This document shows positions 1 to 8,277 of a stretch of DNA of 46,178 nucleotides, piece by piece. Below the pieces are notes generated by a model. The model was not told the origin of the DNA. It saw only the letters and a list, made by a program, of their open reading frames with translations, and did no database searches. The number at the start of each line of letters is the position of its first letter. The stretch's first letter is position 1. The DNA is taken from positions 1 to 46,178 of the forward strand of contig NZ_MAVV01000009.1 of the NCBI RefSeq assembly GCF_001707915.1, given 5' to 3'. The position numbers and the translations under genes were made by a program. The stretch comes from Thermodesulfovibrio sp. N1 (GTDB taxonomy: Bacteria; Nitrospirota; Thermodesulfovibrionia; Thermodesulfovibrionales; Thermodesulfovibrionaceae).

Positions 1-210
1 AAAATATTTCTTGGTATGAGAATGAGAAAAGGAGTAACTGTTAAAAGCCCCTGTTTAATTAAATTTTTTAGAAGATTTAATAGTGAAGGATTGATTAATT
101 TAAAAGACAACAAAGTAAGTCTAACGGATAAGGGAATGTTACTTTCTAATGAGATTTTTGTGCAGGTAATATCACATATTGAAAACTGTCCTGTCTGTAA
201 ACAAGTATAA
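1..210 (+). CDS. hemW: HemW-like radical SAM protein, C-terminal end (partial)
   Basis: The reading frame is open from base 1 to the stop at 208-210, so the gene begins upstream of the window. The visible residues start with KIFLGMRMRKG and end with a short winged-helix-like segment (GLINL, then VSLTDKGMLLSNEIF). This matches the C-terminal end of HemW/coproporphyrinogen III oxidase-like radical SAM proteins, which have an LGLR..GI motif followed by LT.KG....NEI. HemW is a heme chaperone in better studied bacteria. The radical SAM cysteines lie outside the window, so assignment rests on the tail alone. Its last 65 bp overlap the 3' end of the convergent PDZ gene. Confidence 0.6.
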   Translation, partial: KIFLGMRMRKGVTVKSPCLIKFFRRFNSEGLINLKDNKVSLTDKGMLLSNEIFVQVISHIENCPVCKQV

Positions 211-1312
211 GCAAATCCTGTCTGGCAGACTGTGTAAGTAATTCATAAAATTCTTTAATATTACTTAAAGATTTTTTGTTAATCTCTACTATTATGTCTC
301 CTTCCTTCAGTATACCCAAAGCATGACTATTTTCGCTGACTTTTTTAACAAAAACACCATTAACAGCTCTTTTTAAAGAAGTTTTAACAGCTTCAGGAAT
401 CTCAGAAACTTCAACTCCTTGTATTTGTAATAATGGTTTAATTTCAGTAAATCCAATTTGAGCAGGAGGTTCTTCCATAGTAACTTTAAAAATTTTTTGA
501 ATGCCTTCTCTGAAAACTTTTAATTCAATAGTCTCTCCTGCAAATTTTACTGATATTTCTCTTTGTAGTTCATTAAGATTATTTACTTTTATAGAATCAA
601 TTTCAACTATAACATCTCCTCTTTTTAATCCAGCCTTATCAGAAGGTCCGCCTTCGTAAATATTTGTGATTATTGCACCTTGAGATATTCCTATAATTCG
701 CCCAATTTCATTTGTAACTGTCTGAGCCTGTAACCCTAACCATCCTGGCTTTCTTTTAATCAATCTATTGATATCAGAATAGAAGTTTCCTAATAATAAT
801 ACCTCTGAATTAGAAGCACTTTTTATGACAATACCAAGAGGATTTAGTTCTGGTGAAATTAACAGAGAACCAGCTGTGTGATTTCCTTCAATTATTGCTT
901 TACTTTCCTGGATATTACCTTTTACAACTAATATTTTAGGCTCTTCAATTAGGGTTAAAAGAAAAAAAATATTATTTTTTTTCTGTGGTATTTGAAAACT
1001 AACAGGTGATAAATTTTTATCAATTTTTAAGAAAACTAAATTTAATTTAGAATCAACTGCAACAATATTTTTTGATCCCTCTACAATATCTAAAGGAGCA
1101 ATTACAATATTTTTATCAATTGCTACACCAATTCCTTTATTTAAAGAAATCAGAGAAGAAAAAAAATTCTTTTCAATGTTTTCGATGGAATCTTTCAAAG
1201 AATTTTCAAAATCTGCTTTCACATATGCAGGTTGAAATAAAAATAAAAAGAAAATGATGGTTGAAATACAAATTTTTATAAAAGTTTTGGTATAACTTTT
1301 ATCTTTAAGCAT
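146..1312 (-). CDS. HtrA/DegP-like protein with two PDZ domains and a dead protease domain
   Basis: 388 residues. A positively charged N-terminus and a hydrophobic stretch (about residues 13-30, ending near AYVKA) look like a signal peptide, so the protein should be exported. Residues about 35-180 keep the shape of a trypsin-like HtrA domain, but the catalytic triad appears lost. The His loop (TNNHVV in the family) reads APLDIV, the Asp loop (DLAVLKID) reads NLVFLKID, and the Ser loop (GNSGGPL) reads NHTAGSLL. Two PDZ domains follow: about 195-280 (GWLGL, then GGPSDKAGLKRGDVI) and about 285-385 (LGILKEGDIIVEI). It is probably a binding or scaffold protein. The start overlaps the end of tilS by 37 bp, suggesting translational coupling. 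The 3' end overlaps hemW. Confidence 0.75.
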   Translation of the reverse strand: MLKDKSYTKTFIKICISTIIFFLFLFQPAYVKADFENSLKDSIENIEKNFFSSLISLNKGIGVAIDKNIVIAPLDIVEGSKNIVAVDSKLNLVFLKIDKNLSPVSFQIPQKKNNIFFLLTLIEEPKILVVKGNIQESKAIIEGNHTAGSLLISPELNPLGIVIKSASNSEVLLLGNFYSDINRLIKRKPGWLGLQAQTVTNEIGRIIGISQGAIITNIYEGGPSDKAGLKRGDVIVEIDSIKVNNLNELQREISVKFAGETIELKVFREGIQKIFKVTMEEPPAQIGFTEIKPLLQIQGVEVSEIPEAVKTSLKRAVNGVFVKKVSENSHALGILKEGDIIVEINKKSLSNIKEFYELLTQSARQDLLILVYRQDSFQYVILPAQKSH

Positions 1313-2661
1313 CTTTTAGTATTATGTTCAATTTTGTATCTGTCGTCAAGTCTATACCCTGCAATAAATACAATTTCTCCTGAATTTTCTATAATAGGAA
1401 TTAAGTCTCTCTCATCTCTTGGAATTTTCTCATCAACAAAAAAATCTTGAAGTTTTTTCTTTTTTCCAAATCCAAAGGGATAAAAGAAGTCTCCAGGCTT
1501 TCGTGGTCTTAAAATTAAGGGGAAATTTATCTTTTCTCTATCAATATATACAGTATTTTTCCCATCTCCAAAATCTTTTACTTCTTCTCTGTCTAATTCT
1601 TCTATGGAGAGAACAATGGATGCTTCTTGTAAAAATATTTCACCTGGTTTTGATATTTCATATGTTGAAAGTTTTTTAGGTGGTTCTGCTGAAATTACTA
1701 ATGTTGAATAATTCTTTATTGCTTTTATACCCTTTGGTAAATATATTCTATCTCCGGGTTTTCCTTTTTTAATTAAATCAATTATTTTTTCTATATGGTC
1801 AAACTCTATCCCTCTTAAATCTTTTACGCTGTCAATGGCAACTCTTAAAGCTCTTCGTAGAATAACTATATTTAGGATTTCCATAGGATTACAAAATAGT
1901 TCTACTTTTTGGTCAGTCTTTCTACTCATTAGTCTCATTAACGATTTTGTTACTGCAACATTTATATAATCATTTTCTTCTCTCATTATATCAGCAGTTT
2001 TAGAAATTATTTTTGTTGCCTGAGGAGAAATTGACTTAATCACAGGCATAAGAGTATGTCTGATTTTGTTTCTAAGATATTTCAAGCTTTCATTAGATGG
2101 ATCTTTTATATATTGAATATTTCTTTTATTTAAGTATTCTTCGATTTCAACCCGTTCTATTTCTATTAGTGGTCTTATAATTTTTTTCCTTACAGGTGGA
2201 ATACCACTTAATCCAGCAGGACCTGAACCTCTTAAAAGTCTCATAATTACAGTTTCTGCCTGATCATCAGCATTATGAGCAACTGCAATTTTATCTGCTT
2301 TTATATTGAGGCTTATCTGATCAAGAGCGCCATATCTTAAGATTCTTGCTGATTCCTGTAAATTAATTTTTTCTTGTTTGGCAAATTCTCTTACATCTAC
2401 AGATTTTGTATAGAAAGGCAAATCCAAATCATTACAAATTTTTTGACAAAATTCAATTTCTTTTGGCGTTTCATTAGGTCTTAATCCGTGGTCAATATAT
2501 GAAGCAGAGATCTTAAGTTTATATTTAATTTTTAATTCTCTTAGAACATGAAGCAGACATACAGAGTCAGGACCACCTGAAAGTCCAACAAGAACATGAT
2601 CTCCAATAGACAACATATTAAACTTTTCTATTGTTTTTTCTACTTTTTGTAATAAATCCAT
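1276..2661 (-). CDS. tilS: tRNA(Ile)-lysidine synthase
   Basis: 461 residues, normal for the long TilS form. TilS uses ATP and lysine to convert the wobble C34 of tRNA-Ile(CAU) to lysidine so that it reads AUA. AUA codons are very common in this window, so the enzyme should be essential. The N-type ATP pyrophosphatase loop is SGGPDSVCLL at about residues 29-38. Further hallmarks are ASYIDHGLRP and VAHNADDQAETVIMRLLRGSG, and a C-terminal substrate domain contains LILRPRKPGDFF. No Shine-Dalgarno precedes the ATG; instead TAAAAT lies 8 nt upstream, so the mRNA may be leaderless. The PDZ gene downstream overlaps it. Confidence 0.93.
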   Translation of the reverse strand: MDLLQKVEKTIEKFNMLSIGDHVLVGLSGGPDSVCLLHVLRELKIKYKLKISASYIDHGLRPNETPKEIEFCQKICNDLDLPFYTKSVDVREFAKQEKINLQESARILRYGALDQISLNIKADKIAVAHNADDQAETVIMRLLRGSGPAGLSGIPPVRKKIIRPLIEIERVEIEEYLNKRNIQYIKDPSNESLKYLRNKIRHTLMPVIKSISPQATKIISKTADIMREENDYINVAVTKSLMRLMSRKTDQKVELFCNPMEILNIVILRRALRVAIDSVKDLRGIEFDHIEKIIDLIKKGKPGDRIYLPKGIKAIKNYSTLVISAEPPKKLSTYEISKPGEIFLQEASIVLSIEELDREEVKDFGDGKNTVYIDREKINFPLILRPRKPGDFFYPFGFGKKKKLQDFFVDEKIPRDERDLIPIIENSGEIVFIAGYRLDDRYKIEHNTKRCLKIKVIPKLL

Positions 2662-2689
2662 AATTGATAATTTTAACAGATTTGCTAAG

Positions 2690-2724
2690 TAAATTAAAAA
2701 GGGGCAGTATTAACCTGCCCCTTA
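2690..2724 (-). terminator. Rho-independent terminator of the desulfoferrodoxin gene
   Basis: A 9-bp perfect stem (AAGGGGCAG at 2699-2707, CTGCCCCTT at 2715-2723) with a 7-nt loop. Read on the minus strand it is followed by a U-run from the A-tract at 2696-2700. It lies 5 bp after the stop codon of the desulfoferrodoxin gene and just before the tilS start, so it separates the two units. Confidence 0.85.
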
Positions 2725-2728
2725 AAAA

Positions 2729-3316
2729 TTATTCATCGCATCCTAACATTGGTGAGAAAATTTTTTTTGAAGCACCACAAAGGGGGCAAACCCATTCTTC
2801 AGGTAAATTTTCAAAAGGAACTCCGGGAGGAATTTTTCCTTTTTTGTCTCCTTTTTCAGGGTTATAAATATAGCCACATCTTCCGCAAACCCATTGTTGT
2901 ATTTTTTTGTCTTCTGAAATATTATTTTCCTTAATTAAAGTTTTCCAGAGTCCATGGAGATTGCAATATTCACGAGCTGATACTTCATTTGCAGTTATTT
3001 CAAAAAATGCTTCAGGGGTTTGACCTAGATTAAGAAACTGTCTATAAACTTTGCCATCTGCTATAAGTTCAATCCATTCAATATAATGTTTTTCCTCCAT
3101 TGGATGGGGAATACTTCCAACCTTTACTTTGTATCCCTTTTCAGATTTTTCAATTACAGGAACATGCTTTTCTTGTGAAGCATCAATAGTGTTTTCTGTA
3201 AAAAGTTTCATAGGTTGTCCACAGCATACAAGCTCTCCAATACCTTCATGTAACACCTCTACAATGTTACCACACCTTTCACATTTGTAGATTTGTAATT
3301 TTTTTGTCATAGTCAA
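2729..3316 (-). CDS. dfx: Desulfoferrodoxin (superoxide reductase) fused to rubredoxin
   Basis: 195 residues in three iron-binding parts. Residues 1-40 form a desulforedoxin-like domain with Cys12, Cys15 and the pair Cys31-Cys32. Residues about 45-130 form the superoxide reductase domain: HVPVIE, the His-containing [13 protein letters not shown] segment, and the ligand Cys/His in YCNLHGLW. Residues about 142-190 are a complete rubredoxin ([12 protein letters not shown] and [10 protein letters not shown]). Superoxide reductase reduces superoxide to peroxide, and rubredoxin is its usual electron donor, so the fusion would supply its own donor. The start has a strong GGGAGG site. A candidate promoter (TTGATT, 18 bp, TATAAT at 3339-3344, minus strand) lies upstream. 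It diverges from the peroxiredoxin that would consume the peroxide. Confidence 0.92.
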   Translation of the reverse strand: MTMTKKLQIYKCERCGNIVEVLHEGIGELVCCGQPMKLFTENTIDASQEKHVPVIEKSEKGYKVKVGSIPHPMEEKHYIEWIELIADGKVYRQFLNLGQTPEAFFEITANEVSAREYCNLHGLWKTLIKENNISEDKKIQQWVCGRCGYIYNPEKGDKKGKIPPGVPFENLPEEWVCPLCGASKKIFSPMLGCDE

Positions 3317-3370
3317 CCTCCCTTCTTTTTATTAATTAATTATAAATTTTTATATTTGTTAAAATCAATA

Positions 3371-3412
3371 TTGACTTTTTTATTTTATTATTTTATAATA
3401 ATTATAAAATAA
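3371..3412 (+). promoter_or_regulatory. Peroxiredoxin promoter with PerR-type operator
   Basis: A near-ideal sigma70 promoter: TTGACT at 3371-3376, 17 bp spacer, TATAAT at 3394-3399. The -10 is embedded in a perfect 12-bp inverted repeat with a 1-nt centre (3388-3412). The core at 3393-3407, TTATAATAATTATAA, equals the PerR box consensus described for Bacillus. A repressor bound here would cover the -10. A Shine-Dalgarno (GGAGG, about 3417-3421) precedes the ATG at 3429. That PerR itself binds is inference; no perR gene is in the window. Confidence 0.75.
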
Positions 3413-3428
3413 ATTTGGAGGTGGAAAA

Positions 3429-4070
3429 ATGGAAGTAAGAATGCCTTTATTAGGTGAAAAAATTGAAGACAGAAAAGTTAAAACAACCCATGGAGTAATC
3501 AATTTCCCTGCAGATTACGCTGGGAAGTGGGTAGTTCTTTTCAGTCATCCTGCTGATTTCACTCCAGTATGCACAACTGAATTTGTTGCTTTTCAGAAAA
3601 GATTTGAAGAGTTTAAAAAATTAAATTGTGAACTGATTGGTCTTTCCATTGATCAGGTTTTTGCTCACATTAAATGGGTTGAATGGATTAAAGAGAAATT
3701 AGGAGTAGAAATATCATTTCCTATTATTGCCGATGACATGGGAGAAGTGGCAAAATCATTTGGTATGATAAGCCCTGCAAAAGGAACAAACACAATCAGA
3801 GCAGTATTTATTATTGATCCACAGGGTATTTTGAGACTTGTTCTTTATTATCCACAGGAAGTTGGAAGAAATATTGACGAGATTTTAAGGGCTGTTAAGG
3901 CTTTACAGACATCAGATGCAAACAAAGTAGCCATTCCAGCTGGTTGGCCTAATAATGAACTTATCGGAGATAAAGTTATCATACCTCCTGCTTCTGATGT
4001 AAAAACATCCCAGGAAAGACAAAAACAGTTTGAATGTTTTGACTGGTGGTTCTGCTATAAGAAACTTTAA
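3429..4070 (+). CDS. Peroxiredoxin (Prx6/AhpC-TSA type)
   Basis: 213 residues. It reduces hydrogen peroxide and organic peroxides through a peroxidatic cysteine, Cys48 in [13 protein letters not shown]. The C-terminal tail contains CFDWWFC, the two-cysteine tail known from archaeal and thermophile Prx6-type enzymes, which provides resolving cysteines. The thioredoxin-fold core includes [10 protein letters not shown] and AVFIIDPQG. It stands alone between its own promoter and terminator and diverges from dfx, so the pair covers superoxide and peroxide in sequence. The electron donor cannot be told from the sequence. Confidence 0.93.
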   Translation: MEVRMPLLGEKIEDRKVKTTHGVINFPADYAGKWVVLFSHPADFTPVCTTEFVAFQKRFEEFKKLNCELIGLSIDQVFAHIKWVEWIKEKLGVEISFPIIADDMGEVAKSFGMISPAKGTNTIRAVFIIDPQGILRLVLYYPQEVGRNIDEILRAVKALQTSDANKVAIPAGWPNNELIGDKVIIPPASDVKTSQERQKQFECFDWWFCYKKL

Positions 4071-4078
4071 ATTGAATT

Positions 4079-4102
4079 AGCCCCTCTTAAGAGGGGCTTT
4101 TT
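4079..4102 (+). terminator. Rho-independent terminator after the peroxiredoxin gene
   Basis: A perfect 20-nt palindrome (AGCCCCTCTTAAGAGGGGCT, 4079-4098) followed by a T-run to 4102, 9 bp after the stop codon. Confidence 0.9.
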
Positions 4103-4110
4103 ATTTCTGA

Positions 4111-4126
4111 TATAATTAATTTTATG
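4111..4126 (+). promoter_or_regulatory. Candidate leaderless start of the alcohol dehydrogenase mRNA
   Basis: TATAAT at 4111-4116 ends 7 nt before the ATG at 4124, which would place the transcription start at or next to the A of the start codon. No Shine-Dalgarno is present. No good -35 is seen; that region would fall inside the preceding terminator. Confidence 0.45.
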
Positions 4127-5152
4127 AAAGCATGGATTATTAAGGAAATATCTGATTTAACCCATAACTTTGAACCATTGATTTTAGCTAATATTGATGA
4201 CCCAATTCTATCTGACTATGAGATACTTATTAAAGTTCATGCCTGTGGAGTATGTCATACTGAGATTGATGAGATAGAGGGTAGGGCAATGCCTTCATTT
4301 TTACCAATTGTTCCAGGACATCAGATTGTTGGAGAAGTGGTAGAGGTGGGTAAGGTTGTAACCAAATTTAAAATTGGTGATAGAGTAGGAGCAGGATGGA
4401 TTTACTTTGCCTGTGGGAAGTGCGATTATTGTAAAAAGGGCTTAGAAAATCTCTGTGAAGATTTTAAAGCAACTGGTAAAGATGCCAGTGGTGGATATGC
4501 AGAGTATTTCAAAATTCATGAAGATTTTGCTTTCTTTATTCCTGAAAATTTTACATATGAAGAATCTGCTCCGCTTTTCTGTGCAGGAGCTATTGGTTAT
4601 AGGGCATTAAAGCTGGCTAAATTAGAAAATGGCCAGAATATTGGGCTTGTTGGGTTTGGTGCATCTGGACATATTGTTTTAAAAATCATTAAATATCTAT
4701 ATCCAGACTCTAAAGTTTTAGTTTTTTCAAGAACTGAAAAAGAAAGAAATCTTGCCAAAAAACTTGGTGCATACTGGACAGGAGATTTTGACGAAGAACC
4801 TCCTGAAAAAATTAATTCGGCTATAGATACAACACCAGTCTGGAAACCACCTTTTTTAATACTAAAATACTTAAAACCTTCTGGCAGGCTAATTATAAAT
4901 GCAATAAGAAAGGAAGAAATAGATAAAGAAGAGTTATTAAAAATTGACTATTCAAGAGACTTATGGCTTGAAAAGGAGATAAAGTCTGTGGCAAATATAA
5001 CGAGAAATGATATCTCAGAATTTCTTTCATTAGCAAGTAAAATTCCTATAAAACCTGAGATTGAGATTTATGAATTCAAAGATGCTAATAAGGCATTAAA
5101 TGATATAAAAAATAGAAAAATCAAAGGTGCAAAAGTTTTAAAAATATATTGA
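4124..5152 (+). CDS. Zinc-dependent alcohol dehydrogenase family protein
   Basis: 342 residues, a medium-chain dehydrogenase/reductase. The catalytic zinc site is visible in ACGVCHTEID and in the PGHQIVGEVVEVG motif. The structural zinc site has four cysteines in CGKCDYCKKGLENLC. The Rossmann nucleotide loop reads LVGFGASGHIVLKI, a GxGxxG variant. The family oxidises alcohols or reduces aldehydes with NAD(P)H; the substrate cannot be told here. It is a single-gene unit: a terminator precedes it and the thiamine promoter overlaps its stop codon. Confidence 0.85.
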   Translation: MKAWIIKEISDLTHNFEPLILANIDDPILSDYEILIKVHACGVCHTEIDEIEGRAMPSFLPIVPGHQIVGEVVEVGKVVTKFKIGDRVGAGWIYFACGKCDYCKKGLENLCEDFKATGKDASGGYAEYFKIHEDFAFFIPENFTYEESAPLFCAGAIGYRALKLAKLENGQNIGLVGFGASGHIVLKIIKYLYPDSKVLVFSRTEKERNLAKKLGAYWTGDFDEEPPEKINSAIDTTPVWKPPFLILKYLKPSGRLIINAIRKEEIDKEELLKIDYSRDLWLEKEIKSVANITRNDISEFLSLASKIPIKPEIEIYEFKDANKALNDIKNRKIKGAKVLKIY

Positions 5153-5178
5153 CATAAAATAAATATATTTAATACAAT
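5149..5178 (+). promoter_or_regulatory. Promoter of the thiamine operon
   Basis: TTGACA at 5149-5154, overlapping the stop codon of the upstream gene, with an 18-bp spacer to TACAAT at 5173-5178. Transcription would start close to 5185, just where the riboswitch aptamer begins. Confidence 0.6.
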
Positions 5179-5185
5179 CAAATTA

Positions 5186-5272
5186 ATCCCTGGGGGAGGT
5201 CATAAAGGGCCTGAGAGTTCCCATTAAGGGAAGACCCCTTGAACCTGAACCGGGTAATGCCGGCGTAGGGAA
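5186..5272 (+). ncRNA. TPP riboswitch (THI element) aptamer
   Basis: Carries the conserved THI-box cores: CCTGAGAGT (5210-5218) and ACCCCTTGAACCTG followed by GGGTAATGCCGGCGTAGGGA (to 5271). Helix P1 closes TCCCT (5187-5191) with AGGGA (5267-5271). It binds thiamine pyrophosphate. It is followed by an intrinsic terminator and four thiamine synthesis genes, so it should act by transcription termination. Confidence 0.95.
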
Positions 5273-5275
5273 TGG

Positions 5276-5326
5276 GAGAGGCTGAATAAAACCAACCTCT
5301 ATCCTGCAGGGATAGAGGTTTTTTAT
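5276..5326 (+). terminator. Riboswitch expression platform: terminator with antiterminator
   Basis: The terminator stem is AACCTCTATCC (5294-5304) with GGATAGAGGTT (5310-5320), followed by a T-run. Upstream GGGAGAGG (5274-5281), just 3' of the aptamer, can pair instead with CCTCTATCC of the stem, giving an antiterminator. TPP binding would favour the terminator and switch the operon off. Confidence 0.8.
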
Positions 5327-5339
5327 TTGGGAGGGTTTA

Positions 5340-5537
5340 ATGAGGGTAAAAGTAAATGGTGTTGAAATGGATGTAATGGCAGATACAATAGCAAAGTTAT
5401 TAAAGGAGCTTGATATTAATCCATCAAGAGTAGTTGTTGAAGTAAATCTTGAAATAGTAAAGAGAGTTCATTTTGATGAATATAAAATTAAAGAAGGCGA
5501 TTCTATTGAAATCGTCAATTTTGTTGGAGGAGGATAA
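5340..5537 (+). CDS. thiS: Sulfur carrier protein ThiS
   Basis: 65 residues, ubiquitin-like beta-grasp fold, ending in the required Gly-Gly (VGGG). The C-terminal glycine is converted to a thiocarboxylate that gives sulfur to the thiazole ring of thiamine. GGGAGG lies 7 nt before the ATG. First gene of the operon under the TPP riboswitch; thiG follows 1 nt after the stop codon. Confidence 0.93.
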   Translation: MRVKVNGVEMDVMADTIAKLLKELDINPSRVVVEVNLEIVKRVHFDEYKIKEGDSIEIVNFVGGG

Positions 5538-5538
5538 A

Positions 5539-6312
5539 ATGACGGATCCATTAATTATCAAAGGAATTGAATTTAAATCAAGGCTTTGGGTTGGGACAGG
5601 AAAATATAAGAATTTTGAAGAAACTGCTCGTGCTATAGAAGCCTCAGGAACGGATGTTGTAACTGTTGCAGTAAGAAGAGTAAACATAATAGATCGTTCT
5701 CAGGAAAATCTTCTTGATTACATAGATCCTAAAAAATATAAAATTTTACCAAATACAGCAGGTTGTTACACTGTTGAAGATGCTCTGCGATATGCAAGAT
5801 TAGCAAGAGAAGCAGGTGTATCAGATATGATAAAACTTGAAGTAATAGGCGATGAAAAAACTCTATTTCCAGATGTATGTGGATTACTCAAGGCAACTGA
5901 AATTTTAGCAAAAGAAGGATTTATTGTATTGCCTTATACAAACGATGACCCTATTACAGCAAAAAGACTTGTTGATGCAGGAGCGGCAGCAGTAATGCCT
6001 CTTGGTGCACCAATCGGTTCAGGACTTGGAATAAGAAATCCCTATAACATAAAGATAATTCTTGAAACTGTAGATGTTCCAGTAATTGTTGATGCAGGCG
6101 TGGGCACTGCTTCAGATGTAGCTATTGCAATGGAACTTGGCTGCGATGCTGTCCTTGTAAATACCGCAATAGCAGGAGCAAAAGATCCGATAATGATGGC
6201 AGAAGCATTAAAACATGCTTGTATTGCAGGAAGACTTGCCTACAAGGCTGGGAGAATTCCTAAAAAACTTTATGCTTCTGCAAGTTCTCCAATTGAGGGA
6301 ATGCTTATATGA
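5539..6312 (+). CDS. thiG: Thiazole synthase ThiG
   Basis: 257 residues. ThiG builds the thiazole phosphate of thiamine from deoxyxylulose phosphate, dehydroglycine and ThiS thiocarboxylate. The Schiff-base lysine is in IKLEVIGD. Other hallmarks are VGTGKY near the start, [21 protein letters not shown], and [11 protein letters not shown]. The frame stays open back to an ATG at 5473 inside thiS, but the ATG at 5539 is chosen because it follows GGAGGAGG and gives the family's usual N-terminus. It overlaps thiE by 4 bp (ATGA). Confidence 0.95.
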   Translation: MTDPLIIKGIEFKSRLWVGTGKYKNFEETARAIEASGTDVVTVAVRRVNIIDRSQENLLDYIDPKKYKILPNTAGCYTVEDALRYARLAREAGVSDMIKLEVIGDEKTLFPDVCGLLKATEILAKEGFIVLPYTNDDPITAKRLVDAGAAAVMPLGAPIGSGLGIRNPYNIKIILETVDVPVIVDAGVGTASDVAIAMELGCDAVLVNTAIAGAKDPIMMAEALKHACIAGRLAYKAGRIPKKLYASASSPIEGMLI

Positions 6313-6929
6313 AATTTAATCTTTATCTAATAAGTGACAGAAAACTTTTTGATACAGAAGAAAAATTCCTACAGGCAGTTGATACTGCTTTGAAGGAAGG
6401 TGTAAGAGCTTTTCAACTAAGAGAAAAAGATATGACAGCTCGAGAACTTTACTTCCTTGCAAAAAAAGTAAGAGAAATAACTCGCAGAAATGATGCTTTA
6501 TTTTTTATAAATGATAGAATTGATATAGCTTTGGCAGTAGAAGCTGATGGTGTTCATCTTCCACAGAATGGATTTCCAGCAAGAATTGTGAGGAAAGTAT
6601 GGAATGATAGATTTATAATAGGAGTTTCCACTCATTCATTAGAGGAAGCTAAAGAGGCTTCAGAATGGGCAGATTTTATAACCTTTGGACCAGTTTTTCA
6701 TACTCCCTCTAAGGCTAAGTATGGTGAACCGCAGGGTATTGATAAACTAAAAATGATTAAAGAATCTGTAAAATGTCCTGTATTTGCTCTTGGAGGAATT
6801 AAACCAGAAAATTTACAGGAAGTCTTACCGTACTGTTACGGAGTAGCTTTGATTAGTGGAATATTAGCTCAGAAGAATATAAAGGGAGCTGTAAAAGAAT
6901 TTTTAAAAAAATTAGGAGAAGCAAAATGA
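6309..6929 (+). CDS. thiE: Thiamine-phosphate synthase ThiE
   Basis: 206 residues, TIM barrel. It joins the pyrimidine and thiazole phosphates to give thiamine phosphate. Family motifs: LISDRKLF at the N-terminus, [28 protein letters not shown] as a bipartite active-site segment, [10 protein letters not shown], and ALGGI near the C-terminus. It overlaps thiG and thiC by 4 bp each, so the operon is translationally coupled. Confidence 0.94.
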   Translation: MKFNLYLISDRKLFDTEEKFLQAVDTALKEGVRAFQLREKDMTARELYFLAKKVREITRRNDALFFINDRIDIALAVEADGVHLPQNGFPARIVRKVWNDRFIIGVSTHSLEEAKEASEWADFITFGPVFHTPSKAKYGEPQGIDKLKMIKESVKCPVFALGGIKPENLQEVLPYCYGVALISGILAQKNIKGAVKEFLKKLGEAK

Positions 6930-8209
6930 CAAGAATTGAATTAGCAAAAAGGGGAATTATCACAGATGAAGTTAAAGAAGTTGCTACAGAAGAGGGATTA
7001 ACACCAGAGGATTTATCCAAAAATATAGCAGAAGGAAAAGCTGTAATTACAAGAAATATACTAAGAAATATAAAACCCCTTGGCATAGGTAAGGGATTAA
7101 GAACAAAGATAAATGCAAATATCGGAACATCAAAGGATAAAACTGATATTGAAGAAGAGCTTGAAAAACTTGATATAGCAGTAAGATACGGTGCAGATGC
7201 GGTTATGGACCTTTCTACTGGTGGACCATTAAAACAAATGAGACAGGCAATAATCAAGCATTCACCTGTAAGTGTTGGAACTGTTCCAATATATGAAGTT
7301 GCTGTAAGAGCAATTGAAAAATACGGCAGTATTGTCAAAATGACTGTGGATGACATTTTTAATGTAATTGAGGAACATGCCCAAGATGGAGTTGATTTTA
7401 TAACAGTTCATTGTGGAGTGACAATGAAAATTGTTGAAATGCTTAAATCCGGTGAAAGAGTTCTACCTATTGTAAGCAGAGGAGGTTCAATCCTTGCAGA
7501 TTGGATATGTCACAATGGAAAAGAAAATCCCCTTTATGAACATTTTGATAGACTTATTGAAATTGCAAAAAAGTATGACCTTACCCTCAGTCTTGGAGAT
7601 GGATTAAGACCGGGTTGTCTCAAGGATGCAACAGATAAGTTTCAGCTTCTTGAATTAATAACTATTGGAAAGCTCAAAGATATAGCTGTATCAGAGGGTG
7701 TTCAATGCCTTATTGAAGGTCCTGGTCACTTACCAATTAATCATATCGAGACAAATATTAAACTTCAAAAGAGTATTTGTAAAGAAGCCCCCTTTTATGT
7801 ATTAGGCCCGCTGGTCACAGACTGTGCAATGGGTTATGACCATATTGCAGCTGCAATTGGTGGAGCCTGGGCTGGTTATTTTGGTGCTGATTTTTTATGC
7901 TATGTGACTCCTTCAGAACACATAAGACTTCCTGATAAAAACGATGTAAAAGAGGGTGTTATTGCATCAAAAATTGCTGCCCATGCTGCAGATATTGCAA
8001 AGGGATATTACAAGGCATGGGAAAGGGATAACAGAATGGCACAGGCAAGAAGAAACTTTGAGTGGCAGGAACAGATTACTCTTTCCTTTGACCCTGAAAA
8101 GGTTCTTTCAATGAGAGCAGAACGTCCACCTGTTGAAGATGAAAGAGTTTGTAGTATGTGTGGAGAATTCTGTGCTATAAAGATTTCAAGAAAGGCAGTT
8201 GAAGAGTAA
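6926..8209 (+). CDS. thiC: Phosphomethylpyrimidine synthase ThiC
   Basis: 427 residues, the shorter ThiC form without the long N-terminal extension of proteobacterial enzymes. A radical SAM enzyme that rearranges aminoimidazole ribotide into the pyrimidine of thiamine. The cluster ligands are in the C-terminal CSMCGEFC (CxxCxxxxC). Other motifs are DLSTGG, SRGGS, LSLGDGLRPG and EGPGHLP. Last gene of the riboswitch operon. thiF, thiH/thiO, thiD and thiL are not in the window, so thiazole and phosphorylation steps need genes elsewhere. Confidence 0.96.
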   Translation: MTRIELAKRGIITDEVKEVATEEGLTPEDLSKNIAEGKAVITRNILRNIKPLGIGKGLRTKINANIGTSKDKTDIEEELEKLDIAVRYGADAVMDLSTGGPLKQMRQAIIKHSPVSVGTVPIYEVAVRAIEKYGSIVKMTVDDIFNVIEEHAQDGVDFITVHCGVTMKIVEMLKSGERVLPIVSRGGSILADWICHNGKENPLYEHFDRLIEIAKKYDLTLSLGDGLRPGCLKDATDKFQLLELITIGKLKDIAVSEGVQCLIEGPGHLPINHIETNIKLQKSICKEAPFYVLGPLVTDCAMGYDHIAAAIGGAWAGYFGADFLCYVTPSEHIRLPDKNDVKEGVIASKIAAHAADIAKGYYKAWERDNRMAQARRNFEWQEQITLSFDPEKVLSMRAERPPVEDERVCSMCGEFCAIKISRKAVEE

Positions 8210-8277
8210 AAGCAAACATTATCAGGGGCTAAAAAAGTTGATTTGATGGACTTTAGCAGAGAAAAAATTTTTTACAG

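Noticed and set aside
5473-5538. Longer ThiG with an N-terminal extension from the ATG at 5473
   Set aside because: The extension overlaps thiS and is not family-like; the ATG at 5539 has a strong ribosome site.
8232-8259. Hairpin CTAAAAAAGT / ACTTTAG after thiC as a terminator
   Set aside because: The stem is short, bulged and A+T-only at its base, with no clean T-run.
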